Notes: a model not told the origin generated them from the letters alone. DNA of 64,000 nucleotides from Phycisphaerae bacterium (GCA_022072445.1 JAJVHV010000009.1:1-64000); one strand, 5' to 3'; counted from the stretch's first letter, positions 27,139-37,569 are shown. Translations and numbers: made by a program.

Positions 27139-29133
27139 TCAAGGCGCCGACGTTGACTGCGTCGAGGTCTCCGGCGCCGGCGGGAAGGACTGGCGCAGGG
27201 CGTCGACCGCCGGCCCAAGCTTCGCGTTGATCTGCAGCGCTTCCTGCATGTCGCGCTCGGCTCCTTGCCGGTCGCCCGCGAAGCCGCGCGCCCGGGCCCG
27301 CACCAGCAGAGCCTCCCACGAGCGCGGATTCAGCTTGAGCAGCGCGTCACAGGCGCGGACGGCGGCGTCGTGGCGTCCCAGCTTCCACTCCGCGGTCGCA
27401 ATGATCAGATACGCCTTCTGTCCCCACTTCGCATCCGCGCAGTTCCGCCGCGCGATCTCGATCGCCCGTTCCGAGTTCCCGAGCTGGCTCAGCACGCGCG
27501 CCCACGTGTCGATCACCTGCGGCTCCTGCTGAAACCGCGGCGAGGCGGACTCGATCCGCGCCAATGCGTCGTCGAACCGGCTCTGTCCGATCAGGCCACG
27601 CAGCAATTGCAGCCGCGCCTCCACCACCACCGGCGCCAGCCGCACGGCCTCTTCCAGATGTGGCAGCGCCTCGGCGGCGGCGCCGCGGTCAATCAGCATC
27701 CGCCCCAGTTGTGTCCGCGCTTCCACGTACTTCGGGCTCAGCTCCACCGCCCGCCGCATGCGCTGTAACGCCTCGTCCGGCCGATCCTGCTCCAGCCAGG
27801 CGGCGAGCACGGCGTGTGCCTCCGGCGCCTGCGGGTAGCGCCGCAGCACCCCGTTCATCAGCGTGGTTGTGTCGCGCCACTCCAGCGCCCGCGCCAGCGA
27901 GAAGCCCGTCAGCGCGAGGAGCAGCGCCGCCCAGGCCGCGTTGGCGACGGCTCCCTTCGATCGGGCCAGCAATGACTCGAAGCGGCGCAGCCGCACTCGC
28001 GCCTGGTTTCCCAGCCAGCCGACGGCCGCCGGAGCGACCGCCGCCGGCGCCAACAGTGCCAGATATGCAAGGTGGTTGGCAACAAAACTGCGATCCATGA
28101 GCGGCCACGGAATGATCCCCAGGGCCAGGCCGATCATCGCCGCGTAATGCACGAGTGCGACCATGCACATCGCCTGCCGGCGCTGCTGCCACGGCCGCTC
28201 GCGGAACGCGGCCCACAGCCACACTGCCGCGACTGCGACGAGCATCCCCAGCGGAATGAATCCCGCGATCGACAACGCGACGCTCCAGCGCGGATAGATT
28301 GCTGACAGCCCGAACGGCCAGACGAAGCGCAGCAGGTAGAACCAGAACGCCTGACCAGCGATCATCAGCCGCGCCGGAAGCGCCGGCGGGTCAATCGCCG
28401 GGTGTTCGCTGTCGAGCGTCAGCAAGCCGAAGATCACCGAGAGCAGCAGAAACGGGCCGACGCGACCCAGCGCGGCCAGCGTGAGCCGCCGTCCACGGAG
28501 CCACTCCGTGAACAGCAGCACCACCGGCCAGCCGACGCCGGCCGTCTTGCTCAGCAGCGCCGCCGCAAAGAGCCCGATGCTCGTGGCGTACCACGCGCTC
28601 CGCCAGCGCTGTTCCGCCCGCAGGAAACACCAGGCTGACGCGAGATACAGGCAGCCGGACAAGACGTTCTTGCGCTCCGTCGCCCAGACGACGGATTCGA
28701 CCTGGAGCGGGTGCACCAGCCACAGCGCCGCCGCCAGCCACGCCAGCCGCGGCCCGGCGCCCAGCCGCAACAGGCACCGCCAGAAGAAAACGCCTGCGCC
28801 GGCGTGCAGAACCAGGTTGATGAAGTGCGTTCCGCCGGCGTGTTCCGGCCCGCCGATGCCCAGTTGCGTCTCCAGCCAGAACGATGTGAACGTGAGCGGA
28901 TAGTAGATCGGGGCGTCGCCGGTGAACCAGATCCGCCGTAGCCCGTCGAACGATCGCAGGAGCGGGTTGACAACGATATAAGGCCCGTCGTCCCAACCCA
29001 CGTAGTCATTGAAGACCGCCGGACCAAACGCCACCAGCGTCGCCAGCACGAGGACCGCCGCGGCTACGCCCCCGGCCAGCAGGCGCCCTACGAATGCGTG
29101 CGTCCTCTCGACTTGCTCGCCGGCGCGAATCAC
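27139..29133 (-). CDS. TPR-containing PMT-like glycosyltransferase (TMTC-type)
   Basis: A 664-residue inner-membrane protein. About ten hydrophobic segments lie between residues 17 and 410. The first loop has NDYVGWDDGPYIVVNP with the acidic pair expected of a GT-C catalytic site, and VVWATERKNVLSG near residue 150 is typical of TMTC/PMT-like proteins. Residues 430-650 form about six tetratricopeptide repeats (for example PKYVEARTQLGRMLIDRGAAAEALPHLEEA). It probably transfers a sugar from a lipid donor to proteins outside the membrane; this is family inference. The GTG start faces the DUF3553 gene. Confidence 0.8.
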   Translation of the reverse strand: MIRAGEQVERTHAFVGRLLAGGVAAAVLVLATLVAFGPAVFNDYVGWDDGPYIVVNPLLRSFDGLRRIWFTGDAPIYYPLTFTSFWLETQLGIGGPEHAGGTHFINLVLHAGAGVFFWRCLLRLGAGPRLAWLAAALWLVHPLQVESVVWATERKNVLSGCLYLASAWCFLRAEQRWRSAWYATSIGLFAAALLSKTAGVGWPVVLLFTEWLRGRRLTLAALGRVGPFLLLSVIFGLLTLDSEHPAIDPPALPARLMIAGQAFWFYLLRFVWPFGLSAIYPRWSVALSIAGFIPLGMLVAVAAVWLWAAFRERPWQQRRQAMCMVALVHYAAMIGLALGIIPWPLMDRSFVANHLAYLALLAPAAVAPAAVGWLGNQARVRLRRFESLLARSKGAVANAAWAALLLALTGFSLARALEWRDTTTLMNGVLRRYPQAPEAHAVLAAWLEQDRPDEALQRMRRAVELSPKYVEARTQLGRMLIDRGAAAEALPHLEEAVRLAPVVVEARLQLLRGLIGQSRFDDALARIESASPRFQQEPQVIDTWARVLSQLGNSERAIEIARRNCADAKWGQKAYLIIATAEWKLGRHDAAVRACDALLKLNPRSWEALLVRARARGFAGDRQGAERDMQEALQINAKLGPAVDALRQSFPPAPETSTQSTSAP

Positions 29134-29277
29134 GCGCGTACTCTACCGGCGGCTTCGGCGTCGAACCACCGGACGGTCTCGCCGCCCGCGTACTCCGCTG
29201 ATCGAACGTCCGCGCAAATCGCGCGTTGCGCCGCCGCAACGGCGCGCCGGGCCGGCAGCGCTCCGCACGCATCGGGT

Positions 29278-29916
29278 ATGATCAGATACGTGAACGAAAT
29301 CTCGGATATCGGCCCAACGCTCGTCGGCCGGATCGTGCAGGTCGCCACGAAGCCCGAATGGGGTCGAGGCACCGTGCTGCGCGTCCAGACCACGCACGCC
29401 GGCGGCCACCCGCAGCATCGCGTCTCCATCCAGTTTGCCGTCGGACACAGGCAACTGCTGATTCCGCCGGGCAGCATCTGCGAGCCCGCCGACGAGCCCG
29501 AACGTGCCCCGGGTTGGATCGACGCCGTCGCCTGTGCAACCGTCGATGACCGCCTCCGCCGTTTGCCGCTCGACGCCACGCAAGTGCTCGGCACGCTGGC
29601 GCAGCGCCTGGCGGCCCTGGCCCCCCATTTCTGCGTGAGCGACGATGAGCGGAGCCTGTTGCGCTGGGCCCGAGCGCAGACCGGCGTCGGCGACCCGCTC
29701 TCGCGCTGGACGCGCGACGAGCTGCAGGCAGCGTTGGCCCAGTTTGAACGGCACCGCGACGGCTACGTCCGCGAGCTGATCGCCAACGCCCGCGCTGCGA
29801 GCGGTCCCGCCGCGGTAGACGACGCGCTGGCGACTTTGGATCCCGCGGTCCGCGAAAAAGTCCGCGCCGCATTCGAGTGGCGCGTCCGCGACACAAGATC
29901 GGACGACAATCGGTAG
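29278..29916 (+). CDS. DUF3553-like protein
   Basis: A 212-residue soluble protein. The N-terminal 70 residues (LVGRIVQVATKPEWGRGTVLRVQ, then VSIQFAVGHRQLLIPPGSI) resemble DUF3553, a small beta-barrel module found fused to helicases and related proteins. The C-terminal 140 residues are helical and unrecognised. No clear ribosome binding site; a GTG at 29290 is the alternative start. The next gene starts 7 bases after the stop, so the two are likely one operon. Confidence 0.65.
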   Translation: MIRYVNEISDIGPTLVGRIVQVATKPEWGRGTVLRVQTTHAGGHPQHRVSIQFAVGHRQLLIPPGSICEPADEPERAPGWIDAVACATVDDRLRRLPLDATQVLGTLAQRLAALAPHFCVSDDERSLLRWARAQTGVGDPLSRWTRDELQAALAQFERHRDGYVRELIANARAASGPAAVDDALATLDPAVREKVRAAFEWRVRDTRSDDNR

Positions 29917-29923
29917 GGCAGGC

Positions 29924-30337
29924 ATGAAACGCATATTCTCAGCCGTCAACCCGCTCGACGCCGAGCAGTGCACCGCCGCGCTCCAGGCGGCCGGCGTTCG
30001 CGCCGTCACCGTCGGAGAAGTGCTCACCTCCGCCGTCGGCGGCCTGCCGGCGCTGACACCGATGATCGAAGTCTGGGTGCCCGACGAAGCCTGGGAGCAG
30101 GCGCGCGAAATCGTCGAGCAGTTACCGCCAATGTCCACGGGCCGAAAGTGTCCACACTGCGGATACGACCTGCGCGGCCTGCCCGCTTCACGCTGCCCGG
30201 AATGCGGCGAGCCGTTTGGATGGACTCCGCCGCCTGCCGAGTCGAAAAGCTGGGTCTGCGCCATGTGCGGCGAAACGGTCGAAGAGCAGTTCACCGCTTG
30301 CTGGAACTGCGGGTCCGAGCGCCCAGCGCCGCCCTAA
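29924..30337 (+). CDS. DUF2007-like domain with two zinc ribbons
   Basis: A 137-residue protein. Residues 1-72 match the DUF2007 fold (MKRIFSAVNPLDAEQCTAALQAAGV; VWVPDEAWEQAREIVEQL). This is followed by CPHCGYDLRGLPASRCPECG (residues 80-99), a ribbon very common in Planctomycetes, and a second CAMCGETVEEQFTACWNCG ribbon. AGGGCAGG precedes the ATG. Probably a small adaptor protein; no activity can be assigned. Confidence 0.75.
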   Translation: MKRIFSAVNPLDAEQCTAALQAAGVRAVTVGEVLTSAVGGLPALTPMIEVWVPDEAWEQAREIVEQLPPMSTGRKCPHCGYDLRGLPASRCPECGEPFGWTPPPAESKSWVCAMCGETVEEQFTACWNCGSERPAPP

Positions 30338-30365
30338 ACCGCGGATTAGTCTGCCGGCGGGCACG

Positions 30366-31511
<1,146 letters not shown>

Positions 31512-31585
31512 GGGTGTCGATCCTCGACAAGTGCGTCGCGGGCCGCGGCCCGCACAGGAGTCCGAACTATCACCTAACTTGCAGA

Positions 31586-31639
31586 AGAATACAAACGGAT
31601 ACCTAACGCGTCAAGTGGTGGCGAAAAAAATATTTTCGC
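31586..31639 (-). promoter_or_regulatory. recA promoter with upstream A/T tract and inverted repeat
   Basis: On the minus strand, TTGACG (31614-31609), a 17-base spacer and TATTCT (31591-31586), about 75 bases before the ATG. Just upstream of the -35, 31621-31639 is an inverted repeat GCGAAAA n5 TTTTCGC that is also an A/T tract placed like an UP element. I found no classical E. coli or Bacillus SOS box, so LexA control cannot be claimed. Confidence 0.65.
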
Positions 31640-31737
31640 GCCGCCGTGAATCGCGGTCCACAGGCAGGCGGCGCGGATATTCCAGCGGCTGACGGGAAGG
31701 AACCGTCTCGGGTTGCGGGGCGACGGATGCGGCGGTG

Positions 31738-32445
31738 TCAGGGCGGACCCGACCGGCCCGGAACGAGCTTGAGCGGCAGGCCGATGTCGCAGACCAGCAC
31801 ACGGCCGAGCACTTGGCGGGCAGCGACGCTCGCGAATCCAATCTTGGGCGCCACCAACGTCAGTGTCGCGTCGGCCTGAAAACACGGGTCGAAGCACACG
31901 CCACGGTCTGCGTCCAGTCCGCTGGGAATGTCGACCGCCACGCGGCGGGCGCGAGCGGCGGCGTTGGCCATGCGGACCAGCTCGGCGACAGCCCCGCGCG
32001 GCGGACCGCTCGCGCCGGTGCCAAGCAGGGCATCGACGATCAGATCGGCGGTGGCGAAGGCGGATTCGATCCTGGGTGCGGCGGCTGTCGCCGACGCATC
32101 GAGCATGGGGAAGTCGATACGCTCGAGGATGCCGAGGTTGGTGCGAGCGTCGCCGAAGTAGCGATCGCGGGGGGCGGCCAGGGTGACGAGGACTTCGACG
32201 CCGGCGTTGGAGAGGTGTCGAGCCGCGACGAAGCCGTCGCCGCCATTGTTTCCCGGACCGCACAGAATCAGGACGCGGCTGCGAGCGGGGTCGACGAGCG
32301 TCTGGTAGCAGAAATCGGCCACGGCGCGGCCGGCGTTCTCCATGAGCAGCAGGCCAGGCATGCCAACGTGCTCAATCGCGAGGATGTCCAGCTCGCGTAT
32401 TTGACTGGTGGTGAGGGCTTCACCGGAGACGTATGGAAGCGGCAT
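31738..32445 (-). CDS. nnrE: NAD(P)H-hydrate epimerase
   Basis: A 235-residue YjeF_N protein that interconverts R- and S-NAD(P)H hydrates for repair. Motifs: TTSQIRELDILAIEHVGMPGLLLMENAGRAVADF at the start, the LCGPGNNGGDGFVAARHL glycine loop near residue 65, VDALLGTGASGPPRG near residue 140 and VAVDIPSGLDADRG near residue 170. It lacks the C-terminal dehydratase (CARKD) domain that is often fused. ATG 32445 is chosen; a longer frame overlaps the divergent gene. Confidence 0.92.
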   Translation of the reverse strand: MPLPYVSGEALTTSQIRELDILAIEHVGMPGLLLMENAGRAVADFCYQTLVDPARSRVLILCGPGNNGGDGFVAARHLSNAGVEVLVTLAAPRDRYFGDARTNLGILERIDFPMLDASATAAAPRIESAFATADLIVDALLGTGASGPPRGAVAELVRMANAAARARRVAVDIPSGLDADRGVCFDPCFQADATLTLVAPKIGFASVAARQVLGRVLVCDIGLPLKLVPGRSGPP

Positions 32446-32570
32446 GGCTGGACCCGCAGGCGACGTTGACGGCGACGGTGCCGCAAGGGGAGTATACGCG
32501 TACGTTCGGGCGGATTCACGCGGTGGCGGCTGACGCCGCCGGACGCCCGGCACACGGAAAGGCGGCAGGC

Positions 32571-33755
32571 ATGGCAGGAAGCGCGGGAACGGCGGCAGCG
32601 TCCGGTGTGGCGGGCGGGAGCGGGGCGGGTGTGGGCGTGCCGGCGCTGAATCTGGTGGCGGGCATGCACGCCTATCGGGACGCGTTGCTGCGCGAGCTCA
32701 CGGCGATCTGCGACTCGGGGCAGTACATCCTGGGCGAGCGGGTGGCGCGGTTCGAGGCGGCCCTGGCCGACTACTGCGGCGCGCGTCACGCGCTGGGCGT
32801 GTCGAGCGGAACGGACGCGTTGCTCCTGGCAATGATGACACTGGGCATCGGTCCGGGCGACGAGGTGATCGTGCCGACGTTCACTTTCTTCGCGTCGGGC
32901 GGTTGCGTCGCGCGGCTGGGCGCCAAGCCCGTGTTCTGCGACATCGACGAATCGACGTTCAACATCGACGTGGCGCGGATCGAGCCGCTCATCACGCCAC
33001 GCACGCGGGCCATCATGCCGGTGCACCTCTACGGGCAACTGGCGGACATGCCGGGCGTGCGGGCGGTGGCCAAGCGGCACAGCCTGCGGATCATCGAAGA
33101 CGCGGCGCAGGCGATCGGGGCGAGACTGGCGGCCTCGGACCGCCGGGGGGCGGGGGCGTTCGGCGACCTGAACTGCCTGAGCTTCTATCCGACCAAGAAC
33201 CTCGGGGCGATCGGCGATGCGGGCATGCTGCTGACCGACGACGACGCGCTGTTCGAGCGCGCCCGGCTGCTGCGAACGCATGGCGAATCGCCGAAGTATT
33301 ACCATCACATGATCGGGGGGAATTTCCGGATCGACGCGCTGCAGGCGGCCATCCTGCACGTGAAGCTGCCGCACCTGGAGGACTGGACGGCGCGGCGGCG
33401 CGAAGTCGCGGCGCGCTACCGCACGCTGTTTGCGCAGGCCGAGCTGCCCGCGGGAGCGGTGCGACTGCCGGTCGAGCGCTGCGGGTCGCACGTGTATCAC
33501 CAGTTCGTGCTGCGCGTCGAGCGGCGGGACGCGCTGCTGCGGCACCTGGCGGAGCGCAAGATCGGCTGCGGCGTGTACTACCCGGTGCCGCTGCACGTGC
33601 AGAAGTGCTTCGCGTACCTGGGCGGAAAGCTGGGCGACTGCCCGGTTGCGGAGCGGATCGCGTCGGAGGTGCTGGCGCTGCCGATGTATCCGGAGCTGAC
33701 CGAGGTTCAGCAGCAAGCTGTCGTCGCGGCGATTGCGGAGTTTTTCCGCGAGTAA
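32571..33755 (+). CDS. DegT/DnrJ/EryC1/StrS family aminotransferase
   Basis: A 394-residue PLP enzyme of the nucleotide-sugar aminotransferase type. The cofactor lysine is K208 in LSFYPTKNLGAIGDAGML. Other motifs are ALGVSSGTDALLLAMM, VIVPTFTFFASG and IEDAAQAIGAR. It normally installs an amino group on a 4- or 3-keto sugar. The first 20 residues are Ala/Gly-rich and poorly conserved, so a start further downstream (GTG at about 32634) is possible. No sugar-nucleotide genes flank it. Confidence 0.85.
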   Translation: MAGSAGTAAASGVAGGSGAGVGVPALNLVAGMHAYRDALLRELTAICDSGQYILGERVARFEAALADYCGARHALGVSSGTDALLLAMMTLGIGPGDEVIVPTFTFFASGGCVARLGAKPVFCDIDESTFNIDVARIEPLITPRTRAIMPVHLYGQLADMPGVRAVAKRHSLRIIEDAAQAIGARLAASDRRGAGAFGDLNCLSFYPTKNLGAIGDAGMLLTDDDALFERARLLRTHGESPKYYHHMIGGNFRIDALQAAILHVKLPHLEDWTARRREVAARYRTLFAQAELPAGAVRLPVERCGSHVYHQFVLRVERRDALLRHLAERKIGCGVYYPVPLHVQKCFAYLGGKLGDCPVAERIASEVLALPMYPELTEVQQQAVVAAIAEFFRE

Positions 33756-33781
33756 GCGAGAGGGCGACGAAGCGACGGAGC

Positions 33782-33870
33782 GATCCGAGCCCGAAGCGCC
33801 AGCGAGTGCGGAGGTGTGCCAGCGCACCTACGCGGGAGTGCAGCCGGGGCGGCTGCTCTCCACAATGTCC
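33782..33870. repeat. dispersed repeat, left copy flanking the methyltransferase gene
   Basis: Segments GAAGCGCCAGCGAGTGCG and CGGGAGTGCAGCCGGGGC GGCTGCTCTCC here recur at 34935-34992, in the same orientation but with an internal deletion there. Further CGAAGCGCCAGCGAGTG remnants lie at about 33910. The gap 33756-34007 holds no gene. Confidence 0.7.
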
Positions 33871-34007
33871 GACCACAACGTCTGACCACGATGTCCGACC
33901 ACAACCTCCGAAGCGCCAGCGAGTGTCCCCTTCGTGGCTTCGTCGCTCCGTCGCTTCTGGGCCTTTCGTGCTCGTGTGACCGGTTCGGATGAAGGGGAGA
34001 GCTGCTC

Positions 34008-34919
34008 ATGCTCGACAAGCTGGCCGCGGGCGGGCCGCTGGTGCTGGACGGGGCGGTCGGAACCGAGCTGACCCGCCGAGGCGTCGCGACGACGTTACCG
34101 CTCTGGTCGGCGGCAGCGCTGTTCGAGCGCCCGGACGTGATTCAGCAGATTCACCGCGACTACGTCCACGCCGGGGCGGACATTGTCGTCGCCAACACGT
34201 TTCGCACCAATCCGCGAACATTGCGGCGGGCGCAGCTCGAGGCGCGCGGCGTGGAGCTCAACGCGCTGGCGCTGGACCTGGCGCGGCGCGCGGCGCTCGG
34301 AGTGGCGGCGCGCAAGATCAGCATAGCAGCGAGCGTGGCGCCGGTGGAGGACTGCTACAGTCCGCGGCTCGCGCCCGATGAAGCGACGTTGCGCGTCGAA
34401 CACGCGCAGATGCGCGAGTGGCTGACGGCCGCCGGCGTCGAGCTGGCCTGGTGCGAGACGATCGGCACACTGCGCGAGGCACGCGCGGCGGCTGACGTCT
34501 GGGCCGGCAGCGGCGTGCCGTTCGTCATGAGCTTCGTGACACGCGAAAGCGGCGACCTGCTCGGCGGCGAGCCGCTGGAGGAGGCAGTGCGGGCGATCGA
34601 GCCGTTCGGGCCGGCGGCCATCGGCGTGAACTGCGTTCCGCCCGCAGGCATCGTTCACATCCTGCGGCAGCTTCGCGACCTGACACGGCTGCCACTGGCC
34701 GCGTATGGGCACATTGGCAATCCCGAGCCGATCTGCGGGTGGTCGTTTTCGTCCGCGATGACGCCGGAGGAGTACGCACGGCACGCGGTCGAGTGGCTCG
34801 AAGCGGGTGCGAGAATCGTCGGCGGGTGCTGCGGGACGACGCCGGCGCACATTGCGGCGGTGCGGCGGGTCTGTAACCACAAGGCAGAATGCAGAATGCA
34901 GAATGCAGAAGGCCAGTGA
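34008..34919 (+). CDS. homocysteine S-methyltransferase family protein
   Basis: A 303-residue Pfam PF02574-type methyltransferase. The start LVLDGAVGTELTRRG, IVVANTFRTNP near residue 60, GVNC near residue 208 and the final GGCCGTTPAHIAAV (residues 269-282) give the zinc-binding Cys plus Cys-Cys pair. It would methylate homocysteine from S-methylmethionine, betaine or a folate donor; which is unknown. The last 14 residues come from an AATGCAG microsatellite at 34881-34912, suggesting a stop codon shift after repeat insertion. Confidence 0.88.
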   Translation: MLDKLAAGGPLVLDGAVGTELTRRGVATTLPLWSAAALFERPDVIQQIHRDYVHAGADIVVANTFRTNPRTLRRAQLEARGVELNALALDLARRAALGVAARKISIAASVAPVEDCYSPRLAPDEATLRVEHAQMREWLTAAGVELAWCETIGTLREARAAADVWAGSGVPFVMSFVTRESGDLLGGEPLEEAVRAIEPFGPAAIGVNCVPPAGIVHILRQLRDLTRLPLAAYGHIGNPEPICGWSFSSAMTPEEYARHAVEWLEAGARIVGGCCGTTPAHIAAVRRVCNHKAECRMQNAEGQ

Positions 34920-34934
34920 GCGAATGGGAGTCAC

Positions 34935-34992
34935 ATCCGAGCACGAAGCGCCAGCGAGTGCGCGGGAGTGCAGCCGGGGCGGCTGCTCTCCA
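34935..34992. repeat. dispersed repeat, right copy
   Basis: The right-hand copy of the element at 33782-33870, shorter by an internal deletion. It ends eight bases before the stop codon of the opposing phosphoesterase gene. Confidence 0.7.
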
Positions 34993-34999
34993 TGTCGCT

Positions 35000-36001
35000 T
35001 CATGTTGAACGCGGCGCGGCGCGCAACAGTTGCTCAAGGCGCGCGACGACCTGCGCGACAACCGTCTCGAAGTCGCCGGTCGCGCGGGCGCCGGCGGCGC
35101 GGGCGTGGCCGCCCCCGCCAAGTTCGGCGGCGACGGCCGCGACGTCGAGCCAATTTCGACTGCGGAGGTTGATGCGAATCCGGCCATCCGGGTCTTCGCT
35201 GAAGAGAGCCGTGGCTTCGACGCCGCCGAGCCGGGCGGCCTCGTTCACCAGGTCCTCGGTCATGGTGCGGTCGGCACCCGCGGCGGCGAAATCGGACTGG
35301 CGAAGCTTCATGACGGCGAGCAGCCCGCTGGCGCGCAGGTCGAGGGCGGTCAGAAGCCGTCCGGCGAGCCGGGCGCGCGGCAGCGGATCGCACTGATAGA
35401 GCTGCTGGTACAGGGCGTCGGGGCGGACGCCGGCCGAGACGAGGCGTGACACGGCCTGAAAGGTGCGCGCGTCGGTATTCGAAAAGCGGAACCAGCCGCA
35501 GTCCGTCGCGATGCCCACGAACAACGCGGCGGCGATCGCCGGCGTCAGCGGAAGGGCGGCCCCATCGGCCCACTCGGCGACGAGCAGCGCGCAGGCAGAC
35601 GCCGACACGTCGATGAAGCGCAGATCGCCGGCGCGCGTGCCGATCTCGTCGCGCGTGGCGTGATGGTCGATGACGAGCGTGGGCGGGGCGGCCGCAAGGC
35701 GGGTAACCAGCGGCTCAAGCTGCGACGCGGAGCACGTGTCGAGAATGAGCAGGGCGTCGAACGCGTCGAAACGCGCTGAGACGGGCTCCCACGATGACCA
35801 CTCCGTGCCGGCCAGCAACCGATAGCGCGGCGGGAGAGCGTCGAACAGCGCGATCGTCGGCGACATGCCGAGCGCGCGAAGCAGGCCGCCCATGCCCGCC
35901 AGCGAACCGAGCGCGTCGCCGTCGGGTCGCTGGTGCGAGACGAGCAGGGGGGCGCGGCGCTTGCGGAGCCAGGGCAGAATGTCGGTCGGGCCGGTCGTCA
36001 T
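35000..36001 (-). CDS. DHH/DHHA1 phosphoesterase, NrnA-like
   Basis: A 333-residue phosphodiesterase resembling NrnA oligoribonuclease/pAp phosphatase. Motif I is VSHQRPDGDALGSLAG (residues 20-35); DCGWF-type Asp residues and the VIDHHATRDE DHH motif near residue 100 hold the two metals. The DHHA1 module ends with AELGGGGHARAAGA. It may degrade short RNAs or nucleotide second messengers. The ATG at 36001 begins recognisable sequence. It is divergent from ndk with 115 bases between starts. Confidence 0.88.
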   Translation of the reverse strand: MTTGPTDILPWLRKRRAPLLVSHQRPDGDALGSLAGMGGLLRALGMSPTIALFDALPPRYRLLAGTEWSSWEPVSARFDAFDALLILDTCSASQLEPLVTRLAAAPPTLVIDHHATRDEIGTRAGDLRFIDVSASACALLVAEWADGAALPLTPAIAAALFVGIATDCGWFRFSNTDARTFQAVSRLVSAGVRPDALYQQLYQCDPLPRARLAGRLLTALDLRASGLLAVMKLRQSDFAAAGADRTMTEDLVNEAARLGGVEATALFSEDPDGRIRINLRSRNWLDVAAVAAELGGGGHARAAGARATGDFETVVAQVVARLEQLLRAAPRST

Positions 36002-36116
36002 GGGCAGGGATTCTATCGGCACAACGGCGTGGCTGCTCGCAGGGTGCGAATGGGTCGCGGCCTGCCGCCGTACGCCGTACAATCCGCCGACCAATTTTTC
36101 GGAGAACGGACGAGCC

Positions 36117-36566
36117 ATGGAACGAACGCTGATCATCTTCAAGCCGGATTGCATGCATCGCCAACTGGTGGGGGCGATTCTGAGCCGCTTTGAGAGCAAG
36201 GGGCTGCGAATCGCGGCCCTGAAGCTCCAGCAGACGCCGCTGGCGCAGGTCGAAAAGCACTACGCGGTGCATCGCGAGCGGCCGTTTTACAAGGCGTTGA
36301 TCGAGTTCATGACGGCCAGCCCTGTGATCGCAGGCGTGCTGGAAGGTCCGCAGGCGATCGCGGTGGTGCGGAAGATGCTGGGCGCGACCAACGGGATGGA
36401 GGCCGAACCGGGGACGATCCGCGGAGACTATGGGCTGTCCAAGCAGCTCAACCTCGTCCACGCCAGCGACAGCGCCGAGACGGCGAAAGCCGAAATCGCG
36501 CTGTTCTTCAAGCCCGAAGAGGTGCTGAGCTACACGCGCGCCGCCGACCGCTGGATCAGCGAGTAA
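36117..36566 (+). CDS. ndk: nucleoside diphosphate kinase
   Basis: A 149-residue enzyme that equalises NDP/NTP pools through a phosphohistidine. The active-site histidine is H115 in NLVHASDSAETAKAEI. MERTLIIFKPDCMHRQLVGAIL is the expected start, and RPFYKALIEFMTASPV and IRGDYG are conserved. TCGGAGAACGG precedes the ATG. TACAAT at 36078-36083 may be the -10, without a convincing -35. Confidence 0.95.
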   Translation: MERTLIIFKPDCMHRQLVGAILSRFESKGLRIAALKLQQTPLAQVEKHYAVHRERPFYKALIEFMTASPVIAGVLEGPQAIAVVRKMLGATNGMEAEPGTIRGDYGLSKQLNLVHASDSAETAKAEIALFFKPEEVLSYTRAADRWISE

Positions 36567-36701
36567 GCAAGCAGCAGCGGCAGTCCGTCGTGGTCACGCG
36601 CGAATGGAGATCGCGCGCGGACAGGACCCGTCGCTGCCGCTCCGGGTTCGGATTGGGTGCACGCTGAATCTCGTAACCGCGTCTCAACTCTCGCTCGGCC
36701 G

Positions 36702-37475
36702 TTACCAGCCGATGATGTTGTAGCCCGCGTCGACGTAGTGCACCTCGCCGGTCACGCCGCTCGACAGATCGCTGAGCAGATAGAGGCCGCTCTTGCCGAC
36801 CTCCTCGGACTCGATGTTGCGTTCGAGCGGGGCCTTGGTCGGATAGTGCTGAAGCATCTTGTCGAAGCCGGAGATGCCGGCGCTGGAAAGCGTGCGGCAG
36901 GGGCCGGCGGAAAGGGCGTTGACGCGAGCGCGCTTCTCGCGGCCCAGCTCGGCGGCGAGGTAGCGCATCGAGGATTCCAGCGCCGCCTTGCAGACGCCCA
37001 TGACGTTGTAGCCGGGGATCATCTTGACCGAGCCCATGTAGGTCAGCGTCAGGATCGCCGCCTTGTCGGCCAGATGCGGAACGGCGGCCTGGCAGACGGC
37101 GACGAAGGAATAGACGCTGATTTCCATGGCCTGGGCGAAGTCGGCGCGGCTGGTCTTGTAGAACGGGTTGTAGAGCGCCTGCTGGCTGGCGTAGGCGACG
37201 GAATGCACGACGAAATCGAGCGGGCCGAGCGTTTCGCGGGCCTGGTGCAGCGCGGCGCCGATCTGCTCGTCGCTGGTCACGTCGCACGGCACGATCACCT
37301 TGGCGCCGATCGGCTCGGCCAGTTGCCGCACGCGCCGCTCCATCTTGGGGTTGGGCAGATAGTTGAAACCAAGCTGCGCGCCCTCCGCGTGCAGGCGTTC
37401 GGCGATGTACCACGCCAGCGAGCGGTCGTTCGCCACGCCGAATACGAAACCCTTCTTGCCGGACATCAGGCCCAT
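36702..37475 (-). CDS. fabI: enoyl-[acyl-carrier-protein] reductase (NADH)
   Basis: A 257-residue short-chain dehydrogenase that reduces enoyl-ACP in fatty-acid synthesis. GKKGFVFGVANDRSLAWYIAERL at the start is the FabI nucleotide site with its atypical glycine spacing. The catalytic Tyr-x6-Lys is YNVMGVCK near residue 148, preceded by LTYMGSVKMIPGYN. The ATG at 37475 has AAGGAGATCG before it and is preferred over one seven codons upstream. This is the enzyme class inhibited by triclosan. Confidence 0.94.
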   Translation of the reverse strand: MGLMSGKKGFVFGVANDRSLAWYIAERLHAEGAQLGFNYLPNPKMERRVRQLAEPIGAKVIVPCDVTSDEQIGAALHQARETLGPLDFVVHSVAYASQQALYNPFYKTSRADFAQAMEISVYSFVAVCQAAVPHLADKAAILTLTYMGSVKMIPGYNVMGVCKAALESSMRYLAAELGREKRARVNALSAGPCRTLSSAGISGFDKMLQHYPTKAPLERNIESEEVGKSGLYLLSDLSSGVTGEVHYVDAGYNIIGW

Positions 37476-37569
37476 GTCGATCTCCTTGAAACCCATGGGA
37501 GAGTGTAGTGCATGCTGGGCCGGCGTGCAGCAATCGGTGCGCCGCAGCGCGAGGATTGCGGCGCGCCGC

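Noticed and set aside
35865-36116. N-terminal extension of Ndk
   Set aside because: It overlaps the divergent phosphoesterase gene and the sequence before MERTLIIFKPD has no Ndk similarity.
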